The notes: generated by a model not told the origin, from the letters alone. Numbered from the stretch's first letter, positions 25,213-33,808 are shown. The stretch: DNA of 64,000 nucleotides from Paenibacillus sp. PL2-23 (GCF_040834005.1 NZ_CP162129.1:4881001-4945000), one strand, 5' to 3'. Program-made: numbers and translations.

Positions 25213-25977
25213 ATGTCTGTTGTTCAACATTTCGATCCCAAGGTCATCTCGCTGCTGCATGACAAAATAAAGCTGATCCATTCCGACAATGGAGCGATCT
25301 ATCTGGTTGGCCCCATCAGCCTGCCGGTCAATCTGCATGGGGAAACCGTGACGTTCCAGTGGTACTGCTGGCTGAACTGCAAGGAAGTGACGGAGGACTA
25401 CGAGCGGATTATTGCCAAGCTGTCCGCCTCCAACCTGGCGGAGCTCCAGCAATCCAGCGTGCTGGTCTACGGGGATTTTGCCGAGGCTGATCAAGCGCTG
25501 ATCCGCTTCCACTCCATCTGTCATACAGGCGACATCTTCGGCAGCAAGAGATGCGATTGCGGCTACCAGCTGAAGGAGTCCTTGCGGCAAATTAAGGAGT
25601 ATGGCCACGGGGCGCTGTTCTATCTGGCGAATCACGAAGGAAGAGGCATTGGGCTGTTCAGCAAGGCGATGGCCTATATTCTGCAAGAGAACGGCTACGA
25701 TACGGTCGACGCCAATCTTCAGCTGGGGTTCGTGGACGACTCCCGCGACTACAGCGACGCGATCAAGGTGCTGACAGCGCTGCGCGAGAAGCCCGTCATG
25801 CTCATGACCAACAACCCCAAGAAGCTTGACGCGCTTCAGAAGGCCGGGCTGATGCTGGATGACCGCGTCGCCATCTGGGGAGATGTGTCGGAATACAACC
25901 AGAAGTATTTGCAGACCAAGATTGCGCGCTCGGGACACTTGGACGACAGCAGCGAGGGCTGCTGCAACAACGACTAG
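25213..25977 (+). CDS. GTP cyclohydrolase II family protein (RibA-like)
   Basis: A 254-residue protein. The zinc site has the family spacing: Cys103, Cys114 and Cys116 in CHTGDIFGSKRCDCG. The catalytic loop HEGRGIGL and the later MTNNPKKLDAL segment match GTP cyclohydrolase II, the first enzyme of riboflavin synthesis. The protein is about 50 residues longer at the N-terminus than a lone RibA domain and has a Cys-containing C-terminal tail. ATG 25213 has AAGGAG. No other riboflavin gene or FMN riboswitch is near, so it may be a paralogue with another purine-derived product. Confidence 0.88.
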   Translation: MSVVQHFDPKVISLLHDKIKLIHSDNGAIYLVGPISLPVNLHGETVTFQWYCWLNCKEVTEDYERIIAKLSASNLAELQQSSVLVYGDFAEADQALIRFHSICHTGDIFGSKRCDCGYQLKESLRQIKEYGHGALFYLANHEGRGIGLFSKAMAYILQENGYDTVDANLQLGFVDDSRDYSDAIKVLTALREKPVMLMTNNPKKLDALQKAGLMLDDRVAIWGDVSEYNQKYLQTKIARSGHLDDSSEGCCNND

Positions 25978-26009
25978 GGCGTGTTTGGTCGGAGCAATTA
26001 ACACCATTT

Positions 26010-26184
26010 TAGACGATATTTCGTTCAAAGCGCCTCACTCCGAGTTACGGATTGGCTATTTGAACGATATTTCGTTCAAAAACACACACATCTAGTTACT
26101 TGAACTGCCTTTTGAACGATATTTCGTTCAATCTGCCCCGATCTAGGTCCGGCGCCACTTATTTGAACGATTTATCGTTCAAAT
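26010..26184. repeat. Palindrome array C, 51-bp pitch
   Basis: Four copies of a palindrome built on TTGAACGA / TCGTTCAA with a 4-bp AT centre. Cores begin at 26014, 26065, 26117 and 26168 (steps 51, 52, 51). The last copy has 10-bp perfect arms (ATTTGAACGA / TCGTTCAAAT); the first has a damaged left arm. Spacers are not alike, so only the palindrome and the pitch are conserved. The array fills the start of the convergent gap after the RibA-like gene. Confidence 0.85.
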
Positions 26185-26217
26185 CCCCTTCATATCGAGT
26201 GCATCCGCACCAGGGAC

Positions 26218-26412
26218 AGGTGGTTTGAAGCAAATAGACGTGCCACAAACGTCTAAATGTGCTGAGATGGCCGGTTTGCAGCATATAGACGTGCCAGGAA
26301 CGTCTATATGAGCGGGAGAGGGCGGTTTGGAGTAAATAGACGTGCTACAAACGTCTATTTGTACGGAGACCAACGGTTTGTACCAAATAGACGTGCCAGA
26401 CACGTCTAGCCA
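26218..26412. repeat. Palindrome array D1, 51-bp pitch
   Basis: Four copies of TAGACGT / ACGTCTA around a 7-bp loop (GCCACAA, GCCAGGA, GCTACAA, GCCAGAC) start at 26235, 26286, 26337 and 26388, each exactly 51 bp apart. Flanks share a GGTTTG-AAAT lead-in. The family is unrelated in sequence to array C just before it and reappears at 41412-41600. Confidence 0.88.
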
Positions 26413-26423
26413 TGCCTGGACGA

Positions 26424-26456
26424 GGGGCCGATCCTGATTAGGATCGGCCCCTTCTT
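26424..26456 (-). terminator. Strong terminator in the convergent region
   Basis: A perfect 12-bp stem, GGGGCCGATCCT / AGGATCGGCCCC with loop GATT, is flanked by CTTCTTC on the plus side. It directly abuts the stop of the YvyF-like gene (26456) and can also stop rightward transcription coming out of the arrays. Confidence 0.7.
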
Positions 26457-26686
26457 CATTGCTCTCTCTCAATAATTCCTGCTCTGATTAACTGCTGGAT
26501 GGTGCGGATCGGAATGCCGGTCATCTCATGCACGTCAAGGATATTCGGGCGGTGATGGGTACGTAAATAATGTCTGACGCGCTGAATGTCCTCCTTCATC
26601 TCTTCCATGCAGGCCGGGCAGAAATACGACCGCCTCTTCACAATCATTCCGCCGCACTTCGCGCAATTGGAAATATCCACATTCAT
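26456..26686 (-). CDS. YvyF-like flagellar-operon protein (TIGR03826 type), riboswitch-controlled
   Basis: A 76-residue protein with an N-terminal zinc ribbon (CAKCGG ... CPAC, about 7-27) and a C-terminal HTH-like part (ILDVHEMTGIPIRTIQQLIRAGII). This layout matches the short protein encoded near flgM in Bacillales flagellar operons. Here it stands alone, away from flagellar genes. ATG 26686 follows GGGGAGG closely; a TTG 24 bp upstream lacks a site. A c-di-GMP riboswitch and terminator precede it, so expression should follow the motile/sessile signal. Confidence 0.72.
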   Translation of the reverse strand: MNVDISNCAKCGGMIVKRRSYFCPACMEEMKEDIQRVRHYLRTHHRPNILDVHEMTGIPIRTIQQLIRAGIIEREQ

Positions 26687-26718
26687 GTTCCTCCCCAGGC
26701 TCGGCCCCAAGGAAACGC

Positions 26719-26754
26719 AAAAAAGAGCTTGTCGTCACACCGACTGACAAGCTC
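26719..26754 (-). terminator. Riboswitch expression-platform terminator
   Basis: A 9-bp perfect stem, GAGCTTGTC / GACAAGCTC, is followed on the minus strand by six U. It lies between the c-di-GMP aptamer and the YvyF-like start codon and is the likely on/off element. Confidence 0.85.
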
Positions 26755-26764
26755 CAGCTATAGC

Positions 26765-26848
26765 TAGCTTCTATCGGCAACTGGCTGGCATAGTCATACA
26801 CTTTAGCCCCTATAGCTTTGCGTCATTACCTTTCGGTAACTTTGCCTT
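26765..26848 (-). ncRNA. Cyclic di-GMP-I (GEMM) riboswitch aptamer
   Basis: On the minus strand the segment holds the GEMM-I hallmarks in order: GGCAAAG, a GAAA tetraloop capping the TTACC/GGTAA stem, GACGCAAAGC, a variable arm, then GCCAGCCAGTTGCCGA as the tetraloop-receptor arm. The intrinsic terminator follows within about 15 bp. Known members bind c-di-GMP and often control motility or matrix genes. A possible -10 box (TATAAT) lies at 26888-26893. A GGDEF cyclase is encoded 4 kb away at 30885. Confidence 0.88.
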
Positions 26849-26936
26849 TTCTATTATTTGATACTAACGAACTAGTAGTTAATTCACATTATACATCATT
26901 CCGCGCCGGGATACAGTGTTATTTTGAGCAAAGGTG

Positions 26937-27815
26937 CTATCTTTCGTAGGTCTTTCTGACCATTCCTCTGTAGGTTTGCGGTGTCACGCCTTTATGCTTC
27001 TTGAATAGCTGGCAAAAATAAGGCGTGCCCAGCTGGCCGACCTCCCGCGCAATATCCCCCACCAGCTTGTCCGTGCCGGCCAGCAGAGCGCAGGCTTCAC
27101 GAATGCGCAGCAGCGTCAAATATTCGGTAATCGTCGTGCCAGCGACCCGCTTGAACAAGTGTGAGACGTGATAAGGAGACAAGTGGCAAGCCTCCGCCAT
27201 CCGGTTCAGGGAAAACGGTTCTTTGAAGTGGCTCTCGACCCAGTCCACCATCTGAACGGCATGTCCCGACGTCTTCTCCGTTACACCCGGCTCCGAGTCC
27301 TCCTCCTGAAGCACATGCTTCTGCAGGTAATGCAGAATTGCAATAAGGAACAATGCCCGCTCCTCGCTCTTCGAAGGCATGTCCCACTGGCTGCGGGTAG
27401 ACTCCATCTCCAGGAACAGCTCCGGCAGCCGCTTGTCCGTCGACAGATCGAATACCTGACGGGTCAGGAAGCCCTTCCACAGCTTGCGCAGGAATGCCTG
27501 AAGCTTCGGGAACGGCTCCAGAAAGCCCTCTACCTGAAGAGGATCGAAGGTTACGTTGGAGCGAATGTAGGTCCCATCGATTCGCGCCGGAACCTCCACC
27601 TGATGCAGCTGATAGGGCTGGAACAGAAACAGCATCCCCGGCTTCAGAGGGTAGGTGTGGCTCTCCACGGTAACCGTGCCCGCCCCCTCGTATACATAGA
27701 GCAGCTCACAGCCCTGATGGGCGTGGTACATACGCCAGTCTTCGTCTCTGTTCTCGGCGCGGTATGAGAAGAAAAGCAGTTGTCCCCCCATAAACATCGG
27801 CTCGATTCGATTCAT
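26937..27815 (-). CDS. AraC-family regulator with cupin sensor domain
   Basis: A 292-residue protein. The N-terminal cupin-like domain (about 10-90; HAHQGCELLYVYEGAGTVTVE) is followed by a linker and a C-terminal AraC HTH pair (about 190-290; LNRMAEACHLSPYHVSHLFKRVAG and GDIAREVGQLGTPYFCQLFKKHKG). ATG 27815 has GGGAGGG with 5-bp spacing. It is divergent from the GH88 gene and probably activates it in response to a sugar. Confidence 0.92.
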   Translation of the reverse strand: MNRIEPMFMGGQLLFFSYRAENRDEDWRMYHAHQGCELLYVYEGAGTVTVESHTYPLKPGMLFLFQPYQLHQVEVPARIDGTYIRSNVTFDPLQVEGFLEPFPKLQAFLRKLWKGFLTRQVFDLSTDKRLPELFLEMESTRSQWDMPSKSEERALFLIAILHYLQKHVLQEEDSEPGVTEKTSGHAVQMVDWVESHFKEPFSLNRMAEACHLSPYHVSHLFKRVAGTTITEYLTLLRIREACALLAGTDKLVGDIAREVGQLGTPYFCQLFKKHKGVTPQTYRGMVRKTYER

Positions 27816-27942
27816 GAACACCCTCCCTGCTTCCGGCTACAATCGCAATATAACTACATAATATCACAATAAAACGGAATACCGTCACCGTTATAATGTA
27901 CCTAAGCAAACAAAACGCCGATAAGGCAAGGAGGCAAACACA

Positions 27943-29079
27943 ATGACGATATGGAAGCAGGCAATTGAAGACGCTCTTCGTGTGGTGAAGGCGGATATAG
28001 CAAGATTCGGGGACGCATTCCCCCACGTCAGCAACGGCGACGGTGTATATCAATTGAACAACAACACCGACTGGACAGAAGGGTTCTGGTCCGGAATGCT
28101 CTGGCTCGGGTATGAATATTCGGGAGATAACTCGTTCCGCGAAGCCGCCGTCAGGACGGTGGACAGCTTCCGCCGCAGACTGCAGAATCGGGTGAATCTC
28201 GACCACCACGATATCGGCTTCCTCTACTCCCTGTCGAGCAAAGCGCAATGGATCATTGAAGGCGATGAGGAGGCGAAGAAGCTGACGCTGGAAGCGGCTG
28301 ACATTCTGCTGGAGAGATGGCGGGAGCGCACGCAAATTCTTCAGGCATGGGGGCCGAAGGACGACCCGGACAATGGTGGACGCATCATTATCGACTGCAT
28401 GATGAATCTGCCGCTGCTTCACTGGGCTTACAAGCATACAGGCGAGGAGAAATACCGCACCATCGCAGCCATTCATACGGAGCAAAGCCGACGCTTCCTT
28501 GTGCGCGGCGACGATTCCTCCTATCATACATTCTACTTCGATCAGGAAACAGGCGATTCGCTTCGCGGCGGCACAGCGCAGGGCTACCGGGACGGCTCGA
28601 CCTGGACGCGGGGCCAAGCGTGGGGCATCTACGGCTTTGCGCTGGCTTACCGCTTCCTCGGCCAGCCGGAGCTGCTCGAAACCGCCAAGCGGCTGGCCCG
28701 CTACTTCATCGACCGGTTCCCTGAGGATGATGTGGTCTATTGGGACTTCGACGCTCCTGTCACGCCGGAGACGAAACGGGACAGCTCGGCATCCGCTATT
28801 GCTGCAGCAGGCATGCTGGAAATACTGGGCTTCTTAAGCGATGAGGACCCGGAACGCAGTCTGCTGGAGGATGCTCTCCAGCGCTCCATGACCTCTCTCA
28901 TCCGAAATTATTCCACGATGGGCGAAGAGGATGCGCAAGGCTTGCTGAAGCGCGGCTCCTATTCCGTAAGAGGCGGTGCAGCACCGGACGATTTTGTTAT
29001 ATGGGGCGACTATTTCTATCTGGAAGCGCTGCTCCGTCTGGAGAAGGGGCTGACAGGGTACTGGTACGAGAGGGAATAA
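27943..29079 (+). CDS. GH88 unsaturated glucuronyl hydrolase
   Basis: A 378-residue alpha6/alpha6-barrel hydrolase without signal peptide. Two Asp residues equivalent to the catalytic pair of family 88 are visible: Asp90 in NLDHHDIGFLYS and Asp151 in RIIIDCMMNLPLL. The barrel motifs DWTEGFWSGMLWLGYE and DGSTWTRGQAWGIYGFA also fit. The family removes 4,5-unsaturated uronic acids from oligosaccharides made by polysaccharide lyases, in the cytoplasm. The gene has an AAGGAGG site. The divergent AraC gene is its likely regulator. No lyase or dedicated transporter is adjacent. Confidence 0.93.
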   Translation: MTIWKQAIEDALRVVKADIARFGDAFPHVSNGDGVYQLNNNTDWTEGFWSGMLWLGYEYSGDNSFREAAVRTVDSFRRRLQNRVNLDHHDIGFLYSLSSKAQWIIEGDEEAKKLTLEAADILLERWRERTQILQAWGPKDDPDNGGRIIIDCMMNLPLLHWAYKHTGEEKYRTIAAIHTEQSRRFLVRGDDSSYHTFYFDQETGDSLRGGTAQGYRDGSTWTRGQAWGIYGFALAYRFLGQPELLETAKRLARYFIDRFPEDDVVYWDFDAPVTPETKRDSSASAIAAAGMLEILGFLSDEDPERSLLEDALQRSMTSLIRNYSTMGEEDAQGLLKRGSYSVRGGAAPDDFVIWGDYFYLEALLRLEKGLTGYWYERE

Positions 29080-29118
29080 CAGAGCGCACCGCACTTCAGG
29101 TGGGCGCACAACAAGAAG

Positions 29119-29167
29119 CCGGACTGCCTTCAGCAATATTGCTGAATGGCCAGTCCGGCTTTTTTTT
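29119..29167. terminator. Terminator after the GH88 gene
   Basis: AAGCCGGACTG pairs with CAGTCCGGCTT, with an inner stem CAGCAATATTGCTG, followed on the plus strand by eight T. It separates the GH88 gene from the convergent chitinase gene and may serve both. Confidence 0.88.
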
Positions 29168-29170
29168 CAA

Positions 29171-30652
29171 TTAAGGCTGGAGTCCCTTATAAAGCGCCTT
29201 CAACAGCGCTCCATCGTCCGAATCATGTGTAAGCGACCAAATCATCGCCCCGGCTAAACCGTTCGCCTTGATATAGGCCGCCTTATATCCGATCGACTCC
29301 GGATCGTCATAGCTGATGAAGCTGGTGCCGTTGAACAGGTAGGGTACCTTGGAGACGGGATGGAGGTAGCGCGTATAGCCCTTGCCCAGATAGCTGCTCA
29401 TAATTTGACCGTAGGTGACAGACTTGCCGCCCTTGAAGCTCTGATACAGTCCCTTGTTAGTATGAGTCACAGCATCGTATTTATACCCATAGAATGGCAC
29501 GCCCATGACTAGCTTGGAGGGAGGAACGCCCGCTTTCATGTAGCCCTGCATGGCATCCTCTACACTTGATTCATGAGCGAATACGCTTCCGGGATCTCGG
29601 TGCAGCGGCGCGTTAAGCCCCGTCTTGCTGTCCCATATACCATGGAAATCGTAGCTCATCACCTGAACAAAGTCGACGTATTGTTGGAGCTTGGACAGCT
29701 CCACGTTGCTGCGGTAGAAGCTCCCGCTTGCCCCGGCGATGCTAAGCAGATAGCTCTTGCCATCCTTCTTCCCCTGTGCATCCAGCTTCTCGCGGAGCTT
29801 CTTCAGCAGCAGGGTGAAGTTTTGTTTGTCCTCCGCTCGTTTCGCGTTGGAAGCCTCTCCCCCTGCAACGGGGTATTCCCAGTCTATATCAACACCGTCA
29901 AAGCCATAGCGGGTAATGAAGGCCACGGCGCTCTCGGCAAAAGCCGTTCTGGACGCGTCCGATAACGCCGCATCAGAAAATTTGCCCGACCAGGACCAGC
30001 CGCCAACGGAAATAAACGTTTTCAGATGCGGGTAGCGCTGCTTCAGCTTCCGCAGCTGATTGAAGTTGCCATAATAAGGCTCCTGGGCCGTATCGCCGGC
30101 GAATCGCTTCTCCACATCCGCGTGCTTGTCGCCAAGCTCAATCTGGAGATTCTGCCCGATATTGGCGAACGCATAATTAATATGCGTCAATCTGGAGCCG
30201 TCTATGTCCGCGATCTGATGTCCGCTGTACGTCGACCACCCCGTATAGTAGCCAATGACCGCTTTGTCCGCTGTTTTCTTCAAAGTGGTCACTGTCACGG
30301 AAGCTCCGAACGGCGAGACGTTGCCCCCATGATCGACGGCTCTCACCTGGAAGCTGTATGCGGTTTGCGGCTGCAAGCCCGTTACGAGATAGGCGGGCTC
30401 AGGGGACATCCCCACTCGCGTTGAGCCATTATAAATTTCGTAGTATTCCACCCCTCGGTCATCCTTGGATGCCTTCCAGGCCAAGGTGACGGACGTATCC
30501 GTCTTGCCAGCAACAACCGTCTTGGCAGGCGCAATCGGCGCTCTCCAGTCCCGCGGCGCCGCATAAGCCGTGGCTCCGACAGAGGCCCAGACGACCGTCC
30601 ATACGAACAACAAACAGACTGCATAAAGCGATAGCTTTCCAGTGAGTGGCAT
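29171..30652 (-). CDS. Secreted GH18 chitinase with fibronectin type III domain
   Basis: A 493-residue enzyme. Signal peptide (about 1-31, ending ATAYAA), one FnIII domain (about 40-125), and a GH18 barrel from about 130 to the end. The catalytic motif FDGVDIDWEY is at 251-260 with Glu259 as proton donor, and SVGGWSWSG is also present. The layout resembles chitinase A1/D-type enzymes without a separate chitin-binding domain. ATG 30652 has GGGGGATC upstream. It acts outside the cell on chitin. It is monocistronic between two terminator-like stems. Confidence 0.94.
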   Translation of the reverse strand: MPLTGKLSLYAVCLLFVWTVVWASVGATAYAAPRDWRAPIAPAKTVVAGKTDTSVTLAWKASKDDRGVEYYEIYNGSTRVGMSPEPAYLVTGLQPQTAYSFQVRAVDHGGNVSPFGASVTVTTLKKTADKAVIGYYTGWSTYSGHQIADIDGSRLTHINYAFANIGQNLQIELGDKHADVEKRFAGDTAQEPYYGNFNQLRKLKQRYPHLKTFISVGGWSWSGKFSDAALSDASRTAFAESAVAFITRYGFDGVDIDWEYPVAGGEASNAKRAEDKQNFTLLLKKLREKLDAQGKKDGKSYLLSIAGASGSFYRSNVELSKLQQYVDFVQVMSYDFHGIWDSKTGLNAPLHRDPGSVFAHESSVEDAMQGYMKAGVPPSKLVMGVPFYGYKYDAVTHTNKGLYQSFKGGKSVTYGQIMSSYLGKGYTRYLHPVSKVPYLFNGTSFISYDDPESIGYKAAYIKANGLAGAMIWSLTHDSDDGALLKALYKGLQP

Positions 30653-30884
30653 GTCTGATCCCCCGATAAGTTGATAGCATCCCTATGATTCTACCGACTA
30701 TCAAGCGTTGTTGTCTATGAATCTATCAGCAAAGATAATGGGATAGATGTAAAAAAAATCCATGAAAAGGAGCCGCTTGCCGCAGCAAGCAGCTGGTGGA
30801 ATTATTCATTTCTTACAGCAGGCAATCATGGTACAATGGACCCATCTACTTAGACGTAATACCTAATACAAGGATGTGTCGCGC

Positions 30885-31529
30885 ATGAAATACAGGGGTC
30901 GGCTTATCGCCATGAGCATCACGCTATTTGTGCATACCGCATACATCATTATTTATTATTTTCGCGTTGGTCGGGTCGACATCATGGATCTGCTGGTTTA
31001 CCCCTTATTTGCTGCCGTCGCTTACTGGGCCGGATATCAATATGACAAGGCCGTCTATTATTCCGAGAAGGACGCTCTCACCAATCTATATAATCGCCGA
31101 TTTGTATTGGCCTCCTTTGACAGGATTGGTGCGGTCGCAAGCCGGACAAACAGTCAATTGTTCATTCTGCTCATGGATTGCGACAACTTCAAAGATATTA
31201 ACGACGCATACAATCATCAGACGGGTGACCGCGTGCTGCAACGTATCAGCCATATTCTTCAGCTCAGCACACGTAAGGTCGACATCGTCTCCCGGTGGGG
31301 CGGCGACGAATTTCTGATCCTTGGCCAATATAAGGACGCTTCGGGCGTGGAGGTTCTCGTGAACCGGATACAGAAGGAAATTCGCGCCCTCTCCGACGAG
31401 CTGGGCTTCCGCGTCTCCCTCTCCATCGGCTGCGCTGTCTATAATGAGCGGGAGCACAAGGACTTGTCCAGCCTGATCAAGGCAGCCGATGAGCATATGT
31501 ACAGCTCCAAGCTCAGCAAGAAGAATTGA
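30885..31529 (+). CDS. Membrane-anchored diguanylate cyclase (GGDEF)
   Basis: A 214-residue protein with two N-terminal membrane helices (about 6-26 and 34-52) and a GGDEF domain to the end. The active-site motif WGGDEFLIL is intact at about 138-146. I see no RxxD-type inhibitory site in the expected position. It makes c-di-GMP at the inner membrane. The ATG at 30885 fits the AAGGAT site better than the GTG at 30876. The c-di-GMP riboswitch at 26765-26848 is a possible local responder. Confidence 0.9.
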   Translation: MKYRGRLIAMSITLFVHTAYIIIYYFRVGRVDIMDLLVYPLFAAVAYWAGYQYDKAVYYSEKDALTNLYNRRFVLASFDRIGAVASRTNSQLFILLMDCDNFKDINDAYNHQTGDRVLQRISHILQLSTRKVDIVSRWGGDEFLILGQYKDASGVEVLVNRIQKEIRALSDELGFRVSLSIGCAVYNEREHKDLSSLIKAADEHMYSSKLSKKN

Positions 31530-31550
31530 TCAACAGCATGAACACAAGAA

Positions 31551-31588
31551 CCCCCCGTTGCTCTTCTTAGAGGACACGGGGGGCTTAA
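31551..31588. terminator. GC-rich stem-loop between GGDEF and ABM genes
   Basis: CCCCCCGT pairs with ACGGGGGG across a loop of about 17 bases. No clear U tract follows. It probably ends the GGDEF transcript or insulates the next gene. Confidence 0.45.
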
Positions 31589-31616
31589 ACCTAAAGAAGC
31601 AAAGGAGTTGATTGCG

Positions 31617-31949
31617 GTGGAGTCCGGCAGACATGAGCGCATAGCTCCCTATTATGCTGTTATTTTTACAAGCAAGCGAACGGATGGAGATAACGGATAT
31701 GGCAGCATGGCGGACAGAATGGAGAAGCTGGCTAGAGAGCAGCCTGGCTTCCTCGGCGTCGAAAGCGTAAGAGACGCATACGGAGAAGGCATTACCATAT
31801 CGTATTGGGAGAGCTTGGAGGCCATCAGCGCCTGGAAGCGCAACGAAGCCCATCAGGCCGCGCAGTACAAAGGCAGGCAAGAGTGGTACCAGCAGTACAA
31901 GGTTCGCATCTGCCGAGTAGAGCGCGAATATGGCTTCGACAGCATGTAA
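31617..31949 (+). CDS. Antibiotic-biosynthesis-monooxygenase (ABM)-like protein
   Basis: A 110-residue single ferredoxin-like domain: YYAVIFTSKR, REQPGFLGVESVRDAYGEGITISYWESLEAISAWK and the C-terminal YKVRICRVEREY fit the ABM superfamily. Homologues are often annotated as monooxygenases or heme-degrading proteins, but the activity of this one is unproven. The start is GTG 31617, 9 bp after AGGAG; an in-frame TTG at 31608 touches the site. Confidence 0.8.
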   Translation: MESGRHERIAPYYAVIFTSKRTDGDNGYGSMADRMEKLAREQPGFLGVESVRDAYGEGITISYWESLEAISAWKRNEAHQAAQYKGRQEWYQQYKVRICRVEREYGFDSM

Positions 31950-32028
31950 ACTCACAAACAGCAACAAGCGCCTTGCGAGCCGGAATCAAATCCGTGCTTC
32001 ACAAGACGCTTGTATGGTGGTGCCTTAC

Positions 32029-32832
32029 CTAACGAATGACAAAGAAATAAAAGACGGCCGCCAGCGCAAACCGATAATAAGCGAACCATTCCAGCTTCAG
32101 GCGCTTAATCAAATTCAAGAACGTCACAACGGCGATCATCGCCACGATAAACGCGGTCACGAAGCCGATTAGGAACAGCAGCAGGTTATCCGCGGTTAAC
32201 AGCTCGCGGCTGTCGTACATGTCGAGGACCGTTGCTCCCAGCATCACAGGCACGGATATAATAAACGTAAAGTCCGCCGCCGCCTTCTGGCTCGTGCCTA
32301 GCAGCATGCCGCCGGAAATCGTTGCGCCCGAGCGGGAGAAGCCCGGCCACAGCGCCAAGCATTGGAACAAGCCAATGCCGAGCGCCTGCTTGTAGGAAAT
32401 ATTGTCGGTCTCCTCCGCCGTCACGCTCCGCTTCACCCTGGACGCTACGATCATCAGAATACCGCCAAGAATTAAGCTGATCAGCACGGGCGCCGAGCCG
32501 AACAGGACGCTCTTGATAAAATCGTTGAAGAGCAAATACACGACGAGCGCCGGAATCATGGCCAGCACCATATGAATGGCGTTCAGCTTGTTCGGGAGCT
32601 TAAAGTTTAAGGTCGCTAAGTTTTTCAGAATGTCCATGTACCGGTTCCAGTACAGAATCAGCACGGCCATAACGGCTCCCAGCTGTATGACGATCTTGAA
32701 GGTCGTAGCGGCATCGCCCTCGAAATTCAGCAGATCCCCAGCCAGAATCAAGTGACCCGTCGACGACACGGGGAGAAACTCCGTCAAGCCTTCCAGAATG
32801 CCTAATATAATAGCGCTGATAAAATCTTGCAT
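32029..32832 (-). CDS. uppP: Undecaprenyl-diphosphatase (UppP/BacA)
   Basis: A 267-residue, multi-helix membrane phosphatase. The catalytic Glu pair is in LEGLTEFLPVSSTGHL (Glu14, Glu18), and the second motif LWPGFSRSGATISGG is present. It recycles the cell-wall lipid carrier by removing a phosphate from undecaprenyl diphosphate and confers bacitracin tolerance. ATG 32832 gives the family N-terminus; the frame is open upstream but lacks a site. A MerR gene lies 126 bp upstream in the same direction and might control it. Confidence 0.96.
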   Translation of the reverse strand: MQDFISAIILGILEGLTEFLPVSSTGHLILAGDLLNFEGDAATTFKIVIQLGAVMAVLILYWNRYMDILKNLATLNFKLPNKLNAIHMVLAMIPALVVYLLFNDFIKSVLFGSAPVLISLILGGILMIVASRVKRSVTAEETDNISYKQALGIGLFQCLALWPGFSRSGATISGGMLLGTSQKAAADFTFIISVPVMLGATVLDMYDSRELLTADNLLLFLIGFVTAFIVAMIAVVTFLNLIKRLKLEWFAYYRFALAAVFYFFVIR

Positions 32833-32957
32833 GCTTTCTGATCCGCCTTTCTGCAGCCGCGTTAACGGCCTACTCGGGAAAACTTTCCCTCTGCTAGTGT
32901 AGTACAAGTATGCGGATCGAAGCAATCGCGAAGAATGTCATCAGCGCTGCTTGGAGG

Positions 32958-33728
32958 CTATTCTTCCCCCTGCACTCCCGTATAGATCACAATAGCGTCT
33001 CTCAGAAACTCTGCCGTTCCGGGTTGGTTCACGTCATAATACGCCTTAAATCGCTCATCCTCGACGTACATTTGGGCAAGGCCCGCATGCGCTTCCTTGT
33101 TATAATCATTCCAATAGTACATCAGCCACTGACGATGGAGCTCGGCCGCTTGCTGTCCCAGCTCGGAGGCGGGATCGCCGCCCTTCATTGCTTCCGCCAG
33201 CGTTGCAGTCAGCTCCTCGCTCAGCTTCGTTACGGCTTCATACTGCTCCTTCGTCATGCCCTGCAGCTTGGCGTTGGACTGATTAACGGCGTCGTCGCCG
33301 TATTTCTCCCGAATTTCATTCCCGTATTTCTGTTCGTTATCCTGAATCAGCTGCGTCTTGAACCCTTCGAACTTCTGCTCATCCGACATGGCGATTCTCC
33401 CTTCGTGTAAAGCGATCGTATTCTCCACATTGTGTATGAGGAGCTCGAGCTGCTTTTTTCTGTCGAGGAGCTGCTCGCGATGAGTACGCAGTGCCAGCAA
33501 GCCATCGAACGCGGGATTGTCAAGTATCGCTTTGATCTGCTCCAGCCCAACACCAAGCTCCCGGTAAAAAAGAATGTGCTGCAGCTTGTCGACCTCCGCC
33601 TGACCATAAATGCGATACCCCGACGAGTTGATTCTAGCCGGCTTCAGAATCCCGATCTCATCGTAATAACGCAGCGTCCTTGTACTGATTCCCGCAATCC
33701 TGCCCAGCTTCTGCACTGTGTATTCCAT
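32958..33728 (-). CDS. MerR-family regulator with TipAS domain
   Basis: A 256-residue protein. The N-terminal MerR winged HTH (YTVQKLGRIAGISTRTLRYYDEIGIL, 1-70) is followed by a coiled-coil helix (about 80-115) and a TipAS ligand domain (about 120-256). Homologues such as Mta and TipAL bind drugs and activate efflux or stress genes. ATG 33728 has AGGAGGG. Next gene in the same direction is uppP. Confidence 0.9.
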   Translation of the reverse strand: MEYTVQKLGRIAGISTRTLRYYDEIGILKPARINSSGYRIYGQAEVDKLQHILFYRELGVGLEQIKAILDNPAFDGLLALRTHREQLLDRKKQLELLIHNVENTIALHEGRIAMSDEQKFEGFKTQLIQDNEQKYGNEIREKYGDDAVNQSNAKLQGMTKEQYEAVTKLSEELTATLAEAMKGGDPASELGQQAAELHRQWLMYYWNDYNKEAHAGLAQMYVEDERFKAYYDVNQPGTAEFLRDAIVIYTGVQGEE

Positions 33729-33808
33729 ATGCGTCCCTCCTGACAAATCAAAGGTACACCTTGCCGTAGCGTGAAGGTCAAGCGTTTTTTTCTCCGCTCA
33801 TGCGCCCC

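Noticed and set aside
25042-26028. Upstream extension of the kinase frame to about 920 codons
   Set aside because: It runs antisense through the whole RibA-like gene; the GTG at 25041 with its ribosome binding site gives a normal kinase.
30823-30847. Promoter TTACAG...TACAAT before the GGDEF gene
   Set aside because: Spacing is only 13 bp, too short for sigma-A.
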